From Nocardioides allogilvus (GTDB lineage: Bacteria; Actinomycetota; Actinomycetes; Propionibacteriales; Nocardioidaceae), in assembly GCF_003047285.1 (NCBI RefSeq), contig NZ_PZYX01000002.1:554798-618797 (forward strand): a DNA stretch of 64,000 nucleotides. Reading direction: 5' to 3'. Position 1 is the first letter of the stretch; every line of letters starts with the position of its first letter. Positions 7,929-15,937 of the stretch are shown piece by piece. The position numbers were made by a program, and so were the translations under genes. Below the pieces are notes generated by a model. It worked only from the letters and a program-made list of their open reading frames with translations. It did not search any database and had not been told where the DNA came from.

Positions 7929-8261
7929 CTACAGGTAGAGGCCCGTGGAACCCGCGTCCAACCGCTCGGCGGCGACCGCGTGCGCGTCGCGCTCGCGCAT
8001 CACGATGTAGACGTCTCCCTGCACCTCGACCTCGGACTTCTCGTCGGGGTCGAACAGCACCCGGTCGCCGACCTCGACGGCCCGGACGTGCGGGCCGACG
8101 GCGATGACTCGCGACCACGCGAGTCGGCGGGCGCCCATCTCAGCGGTCGCGGGAATGACGATGCCGCCAGACGAGCGACGCTCTCCCGACTCGGGGTCGA
8201 GCTCGACCAGGAGACGGTCGTGCAGCATCTTGATGGCTGCTGCGCCCGAGGTGGTGCTCAC
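7929..8261 (-). CDS. GroES-like co-chaperone-family protein
   Basis: The product has 110 residues and matches the GroES/Cpn10 fold: KMLHDRLLVELDPE at the N-terminus, SSGGIVIPATA corresponding to the mobile loop, then RVIAVGPHVRAVEVGDRVLFDP. It has no groEL beside it, has a degenerate IVM-type tail and is longer at the C-terminus than the canonical protein, so it is probably a GroES paralogue. It begins with GTG 19 nt after the DUF3618 stop in the same direction, implying an operon. The function is uncertain beyond the fold. Confidence 0.8.
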   Translation of the reverse strand: MSTTSGAAAIKMLHDRLLVELDPESGERRSSGGIVIPATAEMGARRLAWSRVIAVGPHVRAVEVGDRVLFDPDEKSEVEVQGDVYIVMRERDAHAVAAERLDAGSTGLYL

Positions 8262-8280
8262 GGGTGGATCAGGCCCGCGG

Positions 8281-8529
8281 TCAGCGGACGATCTTGCGCA
8301 GCAGGGCGAGCACCACGATCGCGCCGACGACTCCGCCGGCGACCTTGATGATGTTGTCGGTGCGCGGGGCGCCCGTCTCGAGGTCCACGAAGCTGGACTT
8401 CACCGACGTCACCTGGCGACCGACGATGGTCTTCGGGCTGGCGCGGTGGGTGAGCTGGTCGATCGTGCTGGCGAGGCGCTGCCGCGTCTCCTCGATCTCG
8501 CGCTCGAGCGCGCTCAGTTCGTTGGTCAC
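8281..8529 (-). CDS. DUF3618 small membrane protein
   Basis: The product has 82 residues. An amphipathic N-terminal helix (SALEREIEETRQRLASTIDQL) is followed by a SPKTIVGRQV linker and a C-terminal membrane helix (IIKVAGGVVGAIVVLALLRKIV). This is the DUF3618 pattern. The start GTG overlaps the cbiO stop (GTGA) and also has its own TAGCCT box 6 nt upstream, so it may be expressed both with and without the transporter. The function of the family is unknown. Confidence 0.85.
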   Translation of the reverse strand: MTNELSALEREIEETRQRLASTIDQLTHRASPKTIVGRQVTSVKSSFVDLETGAPRTDNIIKVAGGVVGAIVVLALLRKIVR

Positions 8530-9281
8530 GCCGGAAGGCTACCAACCGAGCGCGGATCGAACCCCCAGGGCAGTTCCAGCCGGTGGGCGGCCATGAGCGG
8601 CGCATCGGTGAGCACGTCGAAGGTCCGACCGTCCGCCACCACGATCCCGTCGCTCAGGACCAGTGAGCGCGGGCAGAGCTCCAGGGCGTACGGCAGGTCG
8701 TGGGTCACCATCAGCAGCGTCACGTCGAGGCTGCGCAGGATGTCGGCGAGCTCGCGACGACTGGCGGGGTCGAGGTTGGAGCTGGGCTCGTCGAGCACGA
8801 GGATCTCGGGCTCCATCGCCAGCACCGTCGCCATCGCCACGCGCCGCCGTTGCCCGAAGGAGAGGTGGTGGGGCGGGCGGTCCGCGAAGTCGGCCATGCC
8901 GACCAGGTCGAGCGCCGTCATCACCCGCTTGTCGAGCGCCGCGCCCTTGAGACCGAGGTTGGCGGGGCCGAAGGCGACGTCCTGGCGGACCGTCCCGAGG
9001 AAGAGCTGGTCGTCGGGGTCCTGGAAGACGATGCCGACCCGTCGCCGGATCTCCTGCAGGTTCCGCTTCGCGACCGGCAGCCCGCTCACGGCCACCTCGC
9101 CGGCGCCGGCGGTGAGGATGCCGTTGAGGTGGAGCACCAGCGTCGTCTTGCCCGCGCCGTTGGGTCCGAGGAGGGCGACCCGCTCCCCCTGGTGGACGTG
9201 CAGGTCGACGCCGTACAGCGCCTGGTGTCCGTCGGGGTAGGCGAATGCCAGGCCGCGGACGTCGAGGACCGGGGTGCTCAT
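8526..9281 (-). CDS. cbiO: Nickel/cobalt ECF transporter ATPase
   Basis: This 251-residue ABC ATPase has Walker A GPNGAGKTT (39-47), a Q-loop in VFQDPDDQLF, signature LSFGQRRR, Walker B ILVLDEPSSNLDP and a switch His (VTHDLPYA). The FQDPDDQ segment is typical of CbiO/EcfA ATPases. It energises uptake through CbiQ and CbiM. The start overlaps the cbiQ stop by 4 nt. It is the last transporter gene of the cluster, before DUF3618. Confidence 0.92.
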   Translation of the reverse strand: MSTPVLDVRGLAFAYPDGHQALYGVDLHVHQGERVALLGPNGAGKTTLVLHLNGILTAGAGEVAVSGLPVAKRNLQEIRRRVGIVFQDPDDQLFLGTVRQDVAFGPANLGLKGAALDKRVMTALDLVGMADFADRPPHHLSFGQRRRVAMATVLAMEPEILVLDEPSSNLDPASRRELADILRSLDVTLLMVTHDLPYALELCPRSLVLSDGIVVADGRTFDVLTDAPLMAAHRLELPWGFDPRSVGSLPA

Positions 9282-9943
9282 GGCAGACGTCCGTCGTAGC
9301 CGCGCGACAGCATCGCGAGGTGGACCCGCTCACCGCGCTCGTAGGAGCGGATGAACAGCGACCCCATCGCCCGCGCCAGGGTCGGCCAGTGCTGGGGCGA
9401 GCGAGGCTCGCAGCCGCGCGAGCGCATGGCGACCATCATCCGCGCCAGCTCGGCGGTGACGACGTCGAGGTAGCGGATCATGAATCCCATGATCTGCACG
9501 ATCAGGTCGGGCATCCGCAGGCGTTCGAGACCGCGGAGCACGTCCTGCGGCTCGGTGGTCGCAGCGAGGGTGAGCGAGGCCAGCACGCCCAGGGTGCCCT
9601 TGATCAGCAGCGCCCCGGCCGCGAGCAGCCCCGGTTCGGAGACGCTGACGCCGAGGACGTCGATGCGTGGGCCGTAGGCGACGAACGGCACCAGCACCGC
9701 GAAGACCGCGAACGGCACCTCGATCACCATGCGCTTGGCGAGGTACGGCGCAGGCACCCGCGACAGCAGGACGACGCCGACCAGGGCGGCGGCCTCGACG
9801 GCGAACACGGCATAGGCCTGGCGCGGCGTGGCGACGACCACGAGCATGAAGACGACGAGGGCGACGATCTTCAGGTGGGCCGGCGCGCGGTGGATAGGAC
9901 TGTGCGCGTGGAAGTGCAGGCGGTGGCCGTGGCCGGCGCCCAT
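9278..9943 (-). CDS. cbiQ: ECF transporter transmembrane protein
   Basis: The product has 221 residues. After a His-rich start (GAGHGHRLHFHAHSP) come five to six helices, and then the two coupling motifs of EcfT/CbiQ proteins can be seen: AMRSRGCEPR and AMLSRGYDG, each with the Ala-x-x-Arg-Gly core that docks to the ATPase. It links CbiO to the substrate-binding CbiM. The ATG overlaps the stop of the PDGLE gene by 1 nt. Confidence 0.9.
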   Translation of the reverse strand: MGAGHGHRLHFHAHSPIHRAPAHLKIVALVVFMLVVVATPRQAYAVFAVEAAALVGVVLLSRVPAPYLAKRMVIEVPFAVFAVLVPFVAYGPRIDVLGVSVSEPGLLAAGALLIKGTLGVLASLTLAATTEPQDVLRGLERLRMPDLIVQIMGFMIRYLDVVTAELARMMVAMRSRGCEPRSPQHWPTLARAMGSLFIRSYERGERVHLAMLSRGYDGRLP

Positions 9944-10269
9944 CAGCCGTCGTCCTGGTCGGTGCCCGGCTCCTCGGCGCGGGAGCGGCGGCCGAGGGTC
10001 CAGAAGAGCGCACCGCCGAGCAGCGCGACCAGCCCCACCCCGGCCAGCCCGGCCAGGGCGCCGCTGAGGCGCTCGTCCTCGACCCCCTCGGTCTGGTAGT
10101 CGGCCAGCGGGCTGTCGTCCGTCGCCGAGTCCTCGGCCGAGTCACCGAAGCCGGTCTGGCCGGCGACGTACTCCAGGCCGTCGGGGTGGCTGCTGGCGTA
10201 GTAGCTCGCCACCCCGGCGAGCAGCAGCGTCAGCAGGACGCCGATCGCGAAGAAGGTGCGCCGGTTCAT
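9943..10269 (-). CDS. PDGLE-domain small subunit (CbiN-like)
   Basis: The product has 108 residues: an N-terminal membrane helix, the signature SHPDGLEYVA, a polar loop with LADYQTEGV, a second helix and a charged tail (RRSRAEEPGTDQDD). PDGLE proteins replace CbiN or NikN as the small auxiliary subunit of nickel/cobalt ECF importers. The ATG overlaps the end of cbiM by 4 nt, giving the order cbiM-PDGLE-cbiQ-cbiO. Confidence 0.88.
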   Translation of the reverse strand: MNRRTFFAIGVLLTLLLAGVASYYASSHPDGLEYVAGQTGFGDSAEDSATDDSPLADYQTEGVEDERLSGALAGLAGVGLVALLGGALFWTLGRRSRAEEPGTDQDDG

Positions 10270-10964
10270 CGCACGACCTGCGAGTCGGGCAGGCGGATCT
10301 CGAGCTCGCGGGCCTGTAGCACCGGCGCGGCGCCGTACACGAGGTCGGGGCGCACGCCGATCACGCTGGCGACGACCAGGCCGGTGATGGCCGCCTCCCC
10401 CAGCGCGATCAGGGTGTGCCAGCCCACCATCGCGACCAGCACCTTGGCCGGGTCGACCGGGAGGGTGCCACCGAGCGAGAAGAGGGCAGTGAAGGTCGTG
10501 GCGGCCGCGAGCACGCTGACGAAGCCGGCGACGGCCGCCGCGGCCACGATCGAGGGCGTACTGCGCGGCAGAACCCGGCGCAGCCCCGCGAAGACCAGCC
10601 ACCCGATGCCGGCGCCGACGAGCGCCATCAACGTGACATTGGTGCCCAGCGCGGTGATGCCGCCGTCGGCCATGAACAGGGCCTGGACGAGCAGCACCAC
10701 CGAGATGCAGAGCACGGCCGACCACGGACCGACGAGGACCGCCGCCAGCGCTCCGCCGAGGAGGTGGCCGCTGGTGCCGGCGCCGACCGGGAAGTTGATC
10801 ATCTGAGCGGCGAACACGAAGGTGGCGACGAGGCCTGCCATCGGGGCCGTTCGGTCGTCGAGCTCGCGGCGCGCACCCCGCAGGGCGAGTCCCACGCCAG
10901 CAGCCGCGATCGCACCCGTCGCCAACGAGGTCGGTACGTCGAGAAAGCCTTCGGGGACGTGCAC
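10266..10964 (-). CDS. cbiM: Nickel/cobalt ECF substrate-binding membrane protein
   Basis: The product has 232 residues with about six helices. It begins MHVPEGFLD, where the N-terminal Met-His-Val supplies metal ligands (His2 is essential in characterised CbiM/NikM). MINFPVGAGTSGHLLGGALAA is the family signature. The GTG start has AGGAGG 6 nt upstream. A TAAGGT -10 box and a Nur-type box precede it, arguing for nickel as substrate. It is the first gene of the transporter operon. Confidence 0.92.
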   Translation of the reverse strand: MHVPEGFLDVPTSLATGAIAAAGVGLALRGARRELDDRTAPMAGLVATFVFAAQMINFPVGAGTSGHLLGGALAAVLVGPWSAVLCISVVLLVQALFMADGGITALGTNVTLMALVGAGIGWLVFAGLRRVLPRSTPSIVAAAAVAGFVSVLAAATTFTALFSLGGTLPVDPAKVLVAMVGWHTLIALGEAAITGLVVASVIGVRPDLVYGAAPVLQARELEIRLPDSQVVR

Positions 10965-11036
10965 GCGTGCCTCCTGGAGCGGTCGGTAGATTGCCGGTGG
11001 GCGGGCTCCCCCGAACGCCGCCCACCTGGCACCGCC

Positions 11037-11059
11037 ACCTTATTGCATCTTGTTTGCAA
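11037..11059 (-). promoter_or_regulatory. Promoter of cbiM with Nur-box-like nickel operator
   Basis: The 17-nt element TTGCAT-N5-TTGCAA at 11043-11059 matches the operator described for the Fur-family nickel regulator Nur of Streptomyces (TTGCAA-N5-TTGCAA) with one mismatch. On the minus strand it directly abuts TAAGGT (11042-11037), a good -10 box for cbiM, so Ni-bound Nur would cover the promoter. The remaining divergent region up to the peroxiredoxin gene shows no cobalamin riboswitch features. Confidence 0.65.
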
Positions 11060-11130
11060 CAACCACCTGACCCCAACGACGGGATCCGACCTGTCCGCCC
11101 GGGCAGGTCCCCCGACCCAGGAGACCCCGG

Positions 11131-11601
11131 ATGACCGACCGCCTCGCCCCCGGCGACACCGCCCCCGACTTCACCCTCACCGACGACACCGGCGCCGAGG
11201 TGACGCTGTCCGGGCTCCGCGGACGCAAGGTGATCGTTTACTTCTACCCCGCCGCCATGACCCCCGGTTGCACCAAGCAGGCCTGCGACTTCACCGAGTC
11301 CCTGGAGTCGCTCAAGGGCGCCGGCTACGAGGTGCTGGGAGTCTCGAAGGACAAGCCCGCCAAGCTCGCGAAGTTCCGCGAGCGTGACCAGCTCACGCTC
11401 GCGCTGCTGTCCGACGAGTCGCTGGAGGTCCACCGGGCCTACGGCGCGTTCGGCGAAAAGAAGCTCTACGGCAAGGTCGTCGAGGGCGTCATCCGCTCGA
11501 CCTTCGTGATCGACGAGGACGGCAAGATCGAGCTCGCGCAGTACAACGTCAAGGCCACCGGCCACGTCGCCAAGCTGCGTCGGGACCTCGGGCTCGCCTG
11601 A
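11131..11601 (+). CDS. bcp: Thioredoxin-dependent peroxiredoxin (Bcp/PrxQ)
   Basis: The product has 156 residues. It reduces hydrogen peroxide and organic peroxides in the cytoplasm with electrons from thioredoxin. It has the PrxQ pattern: FYPAAMTPGCTKQACDF, in which the peroxidatic Cys (about residue 47) and resolving Cys are five residues apart, and a TFVIDEDGKI strand. Length is standard. The ATG follows CAGGAGACC. It is divergent from the nickel transporter operon. Confidence 0.94.
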   Translation: MTDRLAPGDTAPDFTLTDDTGAEVTLSGLRGRKVIVYFYPAAMTPGCTKQACDFTESLESLKGAGYEVLGVSKDKPAKLAKFRERDQLTLALLSDESLEVHRAYGAFGEKKLYGKVVEGVIRSTFVIDEDGKIELAQYNVKATGHVAKLRRDLGLA

Positions 11602-11626
11602 CGGCGGGCTGCGCTGCTCGTCGGGG

Positions 11627-11700
11627 GCGCGGGGTAGTCAAGTGAGACCTTGTGGGAAAACCGTCGACGGAGTGCAAACTCTCACTCAACTACCCCGCGC
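11627..11700. repeat. Long imperfect palindrome, candidate mobile palindromic repeat
   Basis: Arms of 21 nt at 11627-11647 and 11680-11700 pair with only two adjacent mismatches. The 32-nt loop contains a perfect 10-nt palindrome, CCGTCGACGG, at 11661-11670. The outer arm ends are GCGC. The element lies 25 nt after the peroxiredoxin stop and 47 nt before a tRNA gene. Size and symmetry suit a REP or small MITE-like element; a terminator is the alternative. No second copy was seen in the window. Confidence 0.6.
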
Positions 11701-11747
11701 ACCCCGCGCGTACCCGTCCGCGCAAGCACCTACGCTGGGCGCACCAG

Positions 11748-11820
11748 GCGCTCGTAGCCCAACGGCAGAGGCAACAGGTTTAGGTCCTGTCCAGTGAGAG
11801 TTCGAATCTCTCCGAGCGCA
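11748..11820 (+). tRNA. tRNA-Leu (TAG) with short variable arm
   Basis: Acceptor stem 11748-11754/11813-11819 is perfect, the anticodon loop TTTAGGT gives TAG, the T-loop is TTCGAAT and the discriminator is A. The variable region is only about 5 nt, whereas bacterial tRNA-Leu normally has a long extra arm (class II). The CCA is not encoded. The anticodon would read CUA leucine codons. Confidence 0.88.
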
Positions 11821-11881
11821 CCCCACGCAACGTGATCGCGATTTCGGCCCCGCCGAGGCCTCACGTCGCTAGTGTCCGCAC

Positions 11882-12754
11882 ATGGACTCTGCGCTGACAA
11901 CCATCGGGCTCCCGATCGCACTCGGCATCATCATGCTCGGACTCGGGCTCGACCTGACGATGGCCGACTTCCGTCGCATCGGGAAGAACCCCAAGGCCGT
12001 GCTGGTGGCCCTCGCTGCACAGCTGGTGATCCTGCCGATCATCTGCTTCGGCCTGGTGCTGCTCTTCGACCTGCCACCGCTGCTCGGCATCGGCATGATG
12101 CTCCTCGCGGCCAGCCCGGGCGGGACGACCGCCAACCTGTTCAGCCACCTGTTCCGCGGCGACGTCGCGCTCAACATCACGCTGACCGCGATCAACTCGA
12201 TCATCGCGATCGCGACGCTGCCGATCATCACCAACCTCGCGATCGCCTACTTCGACCGCAGCGACGACGTCAGCATGCCCTTCGCCGAGGTGGTCAAGGT
12301 GTTCGCCATCATCTTGATCCCGGTCGGCATAGGCATGGCGATCCGTCACCGTTCACCCGAGTTCGCCGCCCGCATGGACCGCCCGGTCCGCATCGGCTCG
12401 GCCATCATCCTGGCGACCCTGGTCCTGGGCATCATGGTCGACCAGCGCAACAACATCCTCGACTACCTCGGTGACGTCGGCCTGATCGCGGCCATCTTCT
12501 GCGCGACCAGCCTCGTCGTGGGCTACGTCATCCCCAGGGCCGTCGGCATCGTCGAGTCCCAGGCCATCGCGTCGTCGTTCGAGATCGGGGTGCACAACGG
12601 GGCCCTGGCGATCTTCGTCGCGGTCGAGGTCCTCGACAGCGTCGAGATCTCGGTGCCGGCCGCGGTCTACTCCGTCGTCATGTTCGCCCTGGCCACCCTG
12701 TGGGGGATGGCCGTCTGCCTCAAGATCGACTCGCAGGAATACGTCGACGCCTGA
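11882..12754 (+). CDS. Bile acid:sodium symporter family transporter (BASS/YocS-like)
   Basis: The product has 290 residues with about nine to ten hydrophobic helices. Family motifs are GLGLDLTMADFRRI near the N-terminus, AASPGGTTANLFSHLFRGDVALNITLTA (crossover and Na+ site region), and SFEIGVHNGALAI near the C-terminus. It is probably a sodium-coupled importer or exporter of an organic anion; the bacterial members' substrates are rarely known. The ATG lies 6 nt after TAGTGT. Its stop codon directly abuts the stop of the convergent rdgB gene. Confidence 0.88.
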   Translation: MDSALTTIGLPIALGIIMLGLGLDLTMADFRRIGKNPKAVLVALAAQLVILPIICFGLVLLFDLPPLLGIGMMLLAASPGGTTANLFSHLFRGDVALNITLTAINSIIAIATLPIITNLAIAYFDRSDDVSMPFAEVVKVFAIILIPVGIGMAIRHRSPEFAARMDRPVRIGSAIILATLVLGIMVDQRNNILDYLGDVGLIAAIFCATSLVVGYVIPRAVGIVESQAIASSFEIGVHNGALAIFVAVEVLDSVEISVPAAVYSVVMFALATLWGMAVCLKIDSQEYVDA

Positions 12755-13366
12755 TCAGGCGAGCGCCGCGGCGATCCGCGGCGCCAGCGCCCGCAGCGCC
12801 TGGCCGCGGTGGGAGATGCGGTCCTTCTCGGCCGGGTCGAGCTCGGCGGAGGTCAGGTCGGCCTCGGCGTGCTCGTCCGCCACGAAGAGCACGTCGTAGC
12901 CGAAGCCACCGCTGCCCCGCGTCTCCCGGATGATCCGGCCGGGCATCCGGCCGTGCTCGACCAGCTCGGCGCCGTCGGCACCGACGAACGCGACGGCGCA
13001 CTCGAACCACGCGTCGCGCCTCTCGTCCGGTACGTCGCTGAGCTGGGCGAGCAACAGAGCGTTGTTGCGCTCGTCGCTCTTGGGAGGGCCGGCCCAGCGA
13101 GCCGAGAGCACGCCCGGCATCTCGTTGAGCGCGCTCACGCACAACCCGCTGTCGTCGGCGATCGTCGGCAGCCCGGTCGCCGCGAACCCGGCGCGCGCCT
13201 TGAGCAGGGCGTTGCCCGCGAACGTCGGCTGGTCCTCGACCGGCTCGGCGTAGTCGGTGACGTCGTCGAGCCCGACGACCTCCACCCCGTCGACGTGCTC
13301 GGCCAGGATGCGCTGCATCTCCACCAGCTTCTTGGCGTTGCGCGAGGCGAGGAAGACGCGGCTCAT
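12755..13366 (-). CDS. rdgB: Non-canonical purine NTP pyrophosphatase (RdgB/HAM1)
   Basis: The product has 203 residues. It hydrolyses ITP, dITP and XTP to monophosphates, keeping deaminated purines out of nucleic acids. Visible motifs are [13 protein letters not shown] (substrate loop), [23 protein letters not shown] (catalytic Asp region), GGFGYDVLF and [12 protein letters not shown]. The ATG overlaps the rph stop by 4 nt, the standard actinobacterial rph-rdgB operon. Confidence 0.95.
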   Translation of the reverse strand: MSRVFLASRNAKKLVEMQRILAEHVDGVEVVGLDDVTDYAEPVEDQPTFAGNALLKARAGFAATGLPTIADDSGLCVSALNEMPGVLSARWAGPPKSDERNNALLLAQLSDVPDERRDAWFECAVAFVGADGAELVEHGRMPGRIIRETRGSGGFGYDVLFVADEHAEADLTSAELDPAEKDRISHRGQALRALAPRIAAALA

Positions 13367-14100
13367 CGAGCGAGCGCCTCCTGCTGCAGGCGCGTCAGGT
13401 CGACGCAGCCCTTGGCCGCCAGGTCGAGCAGCGCGTCCAGCTCGGCGCGGTCGAAGGCAGCGCCCTCGGCCGTGCCCTGCACCTCGACGAAGGACCCGGT
13501 GCCGGTCATCACGACGTTCATGTCGGTCTCGGCGCGGACGTCCTCCTCGTAGGGCAGGTCGAGGCGCGGCACGCCGTCGATGATGCCGACGCTGACGGCA
13601 GCGACCGAGCCGGTCAGCGGCTCTCCCATCAGCGCACCGGTCGAGTGCAGGTGGGCGACCGCGTCGGCGAGCGCGACGTAGGCGCCCGTGATCGCGGCGG
13701 TGCGGGTGCCGCCGTCGGCCTGGAGCACGTCGCAGTCCAGCACGATCGTGTTCTCGCCGAGTGCCTGGTAGTCGATGATCGCCCGCAGCGAGCGGCCGAT
13801 CAGGCGCGAGATCTCGTGGGTGCGACCGCCGATGCGGCCCTTGACCGACTCGCGGTCGGAACGGGTGTTGGTCGCCGCGGGGAGCATCGCGTACTCGGCC
13901 GTCACCCAGCCCAGGCCCGAGCCCTTGCGCCAGCGCGGCACGCCCTCGGAGGCCGACGCCGAGCACAGCACCTTGGTGCCGCCGAACTCGACCAGCACCG
14001 AGCCGGCGGCGTGGTCGAGCCAGTTGCGGGTGATGGTGATCGGGCGGAGCTGGTCGTCCGTGCGGCCGTCGGCGCGGGCGGGGGCGATGGGAGTCGTCAT
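13363..14100 (-). CDS. rph: Ribonuclease PH
   Basis: The product has 245 residues. It is a phosphorolytic 3'-5' exoribonuclease that trims tRNA 3' ends. Motifs include [64 protein letters not shown] and [19 protein letters not shown] (phosphate and RNA binding). The ATG at 14098-14100 is 7 nt after a TAGGTT box on the minus strand, so leaderless expression is likely. It is followed by rdgB with a 4-nt overlap. Confidence 0.96.
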   Translation of the reverse strand: MTTPIAPARADGRTDDQLRPITITRNWLDHAAGSVLVEFGGTKVLCSASASEGVPRWRKGSGLGWVTAEYAMLPAATNTRSDRESVKGRIGGRTHEISRLIGRSLRAIIDYQALGENTIVLDCDVLQADGGTRTAAITGAYVALADAVAHLHSTGALMGEPLTGSVAAVSVGIIDGVPRLDLPYEEDVRAETDMNVVMTGTGSFVEVQGTAEGAAFDRAELDALLDLAAKGCVDLTRLQQEALAR

Positions 14101-14114
14101 GGGGACAAACCTAG

Positions 14115-14948
14115 TCAGGCGACGACCTCGTCGCGGAGCGGGCCGACGTCGGGCCCCGGCAGGGCCGGCATCCGCGCCAGCTCGCCGCCTCGCCGGGCAC
14201 CCAGCTCCGCCAGCGCCATCCGCGCGCCCCACGGTCCGAGGTCGCCCGCCCGCCGCGCGAGCCACGGCAGGCCGGCCCTGGCCAGCCAGGCCAGGTCCTC
14301 CCGCCGGGAGGGCGCCAGACCCGCGTCGCTCCCGGCCGGAGGAGGTACGACGAGATATCCGCACTCGGCCAGCAGCTCGGCGTACCACCGCGCGACCGCC
14401 CGGTGACCCGACCCCGAGGGATGCAGCCGATCCACCGACCAGAAGGCGCGTGTCGCCACCTCCGGACGCTGCGCCAGGTCGATGCGCACCCCGCCGTGCT
14501 GCGCATGGATCTCGTCGTACGTCGCATTGAGCTGCTGGATCCGCCGCCACATCGGCCGTCGGAGCCAGCCGGGGAGGCCGAGCACCGAGGCATGGTCGTG
14601 GTAGCGGACCGTCAGCAGCAGGGCACCGGAGCCGGCCAGCCCGGCGGCTGCCGCGAGCAGCCGCTCGCGGACCAGGACTGGGTCCCAGGACGACTTCATC
14701 GTGTCGTTGACGCCGACGATCAGGGAGGCGAGGTCGGGCCGCTGGGCCAGCGCGCTCCCGAGCTGTGGGTCGAGGACGTCTCTCGTGGTCCCGCCGGAGA
14801 CCGCGAGGTTGGTGAAGCGCACGTCGTAGGACTCATCCAGCGCGTCGGCCAGCAGGGCCGCCCAGCCCCGCCACCCGCCGTGCACCGGGTCGCCGACGCC
14901 GAAGGTGGTGCTGTCGCCGAGGGCCGCGAACCGCAGCTGACACCGCAT
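14115..14948 (-). CDS. SGNH/GDSL hydrolase
   Basis: The product has 277 residues. SGNH blocks are visible: [12 protein letters not shown] (block I, nucleophile Ser), [10 protein letters not shown] (block II Gly), [11 protein letters not shown] (block III Asn), and [10 protein letters not shown] (block V Asp and His). It is probably an esterase or lipase of small substrates; no signal peptide is evident, so it is likely cytoplasmic. The ATG at 14946-14948 starts just before block I. A longer frame to 15041 has no ribosome site. It lies 14 nt upstream of the rph start on the same strand. Confidence 0.85.
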   Translation of the reverse strand: MRCQLRFAALGDSTTFGVGDPVHGGWRGWAALLADALDESYDVRFTNLAVSGGTTRDVLDPQLGSALAQRPDLASLIVGVNDTMKSSWDPVLVRERLLAAAAGLAGSGALLLTVRYHDHASVLGLPGWLRRPMWRRIQQLNATYDEIHAQHGGVRIDLAQRPEVATRAFWSVDRLHPSGSGHRAVARWYAELLAECGYLVVPPPAGSDAGLAPSRREDLAWLARAGLPWLARRAGDLGPWGARMALAELGARRGGELARMPALPGPDVGPLRDEVVA

Positions 14949-15089
14949 GCCCGCAGCGTGCCGGCGCCCGGGAAGCGGCGCGCTGTTTCCCGGTGACGGT
15001 GAGTCCAACGCGGCGTGAAGATCCGCGGTGGTGACGCACACGCCAGCCGGGGCCGGTCATCCCCGTGGAAGACCGGACCCGGCTCGGTG

Positions 15090-15113
15090 TGGCCCCTCCC
15101 CCGCGGTGGGCCA
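15090..15113. terminator. Weak GC-rich hairpin after the ABC permease gene
   Basis: A 6-bp stem, TGGCCC at 15090-15095 with GGGCCA at 15108-15113, lies 12 nt beyond the stop of the minus-strand permease gene. Nothing else is recognised in 14949-15124. Confidence 0.35.
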
Positions 15114-15124
15114 GCCTGTGGGAG

Positions 15125-15937
15125 CTACTTGAGCTCAGCCCTCGCCACCCGGCGCAGGCCGAGGACGAACGGCAGCACGACCCAGATCAGGACCGTGACG
15201 ATCACCCGCATGAGATCGGTGGTGTCGGTCTCTTCACCGGTGGTGAAGACGGAGGTGGCGAAGCCCAGGTCGATCCACGGGATGATGTCCCGGGCCCAGG
15301 CGAAGAATCCGTAGAGCGCCCCGTAGACCATGAACGGCAGCAGCATGGCGACGATGTAGTAGACGGCGACCGCGGCCGGGGTGCTCAGCAGGGTCAGGCC
15401 GAAGGCGAACGCCATCGAGAAGTAGGCGACCTGGGTGAGGACGGTCCACGCCAGGGTGCCCGCCTCCATGTCCCACACCGGGTCGATGCCCGAGACGGCG
15501 GCGCCGACGATGTTGCCCAGGGCGCCCAACGCAACGGCCAGGGCGACGGTGGCGAGCGCCAGCAGGAGCACGGTGACGAACTTCGCCCACACGACGCGCA
15601 TGCGGTGGGGCTCGAGGGTGAAGGACACGAGGCCGGTGCGCTGGCTCCACTCGCTGGTCACACTGGTGATCGCGAGCACCGGCACCAGCAGCGACACCGG
15701 CGCGGTCATGATCTGGCCCCAGGTGTTGGCCGAGATCGTCTCGTCGGTGAGAGCGAGCACGATGAGCGGAATGCCCAGCGCCAGCGCGATCAACGCGCCG
15801 GTGAGGGCGAGCAGCCAGAAGCCGGCCCGGGTGTCGTACATCTTGCGCAGCTCGACCGAGACCAGGCGCCCGAAGGGCACCTGCGAGGTCGAGGAGAGGT
15901 CGATCGTGGGGGTCGGGTCTGCAGCAACGGCGGTCAT
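15125..15937 (-). CDS. ABC transporter permease (ABC-2 type)
   Basis: The product has 270 residues with six membrane helices. After a Thr/Ser-rich start it reads VPFGRLVSVELRKMYDTRAGFW, the amphipathic entry helix typical of ABC-2/NatB-like permeases. A conserved TSEWSQRTGLVSFTLEPHR loop follows helix 2. It forms an exporter with the ATPase encoded just upstream (4-nt ATGA overlap). The substrate is unknown. The divergent two-component system makes a drug- or stress-responsive exporter plausible. Confidence 0.87.
   Translation of the reverse strand: MTAVAADPTPTIDLSSTSQVPFGRLVSVELRKMYDTRAGFWLLALTGALIALALGIPLIVLALTDETISANTWGQIMTAPVSLLVPVLAITSVTSEWSQRTGLVSFTLEPHRMRVVWAKFVTVLLLALATVALAVALGALGNIVGAAVSGIDPVWDMEAGTLAWTVLTQVAYFSMAFAFGLTLLSTPAAVAVYYIVAMLLPFMVYGALYGFFAWARDIIPWIDLGFATSVFTTGEETDTTDLMRVIVTVLIWVVLPFVLGLRRVARAELK

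Noticed and set aside
10965..11130. Cobalamin riboswitch upstream of cbiM
   Set aside because: The leader is too short and none of the conserved B12-box sequences is present; a Nur-like box explains the region better.
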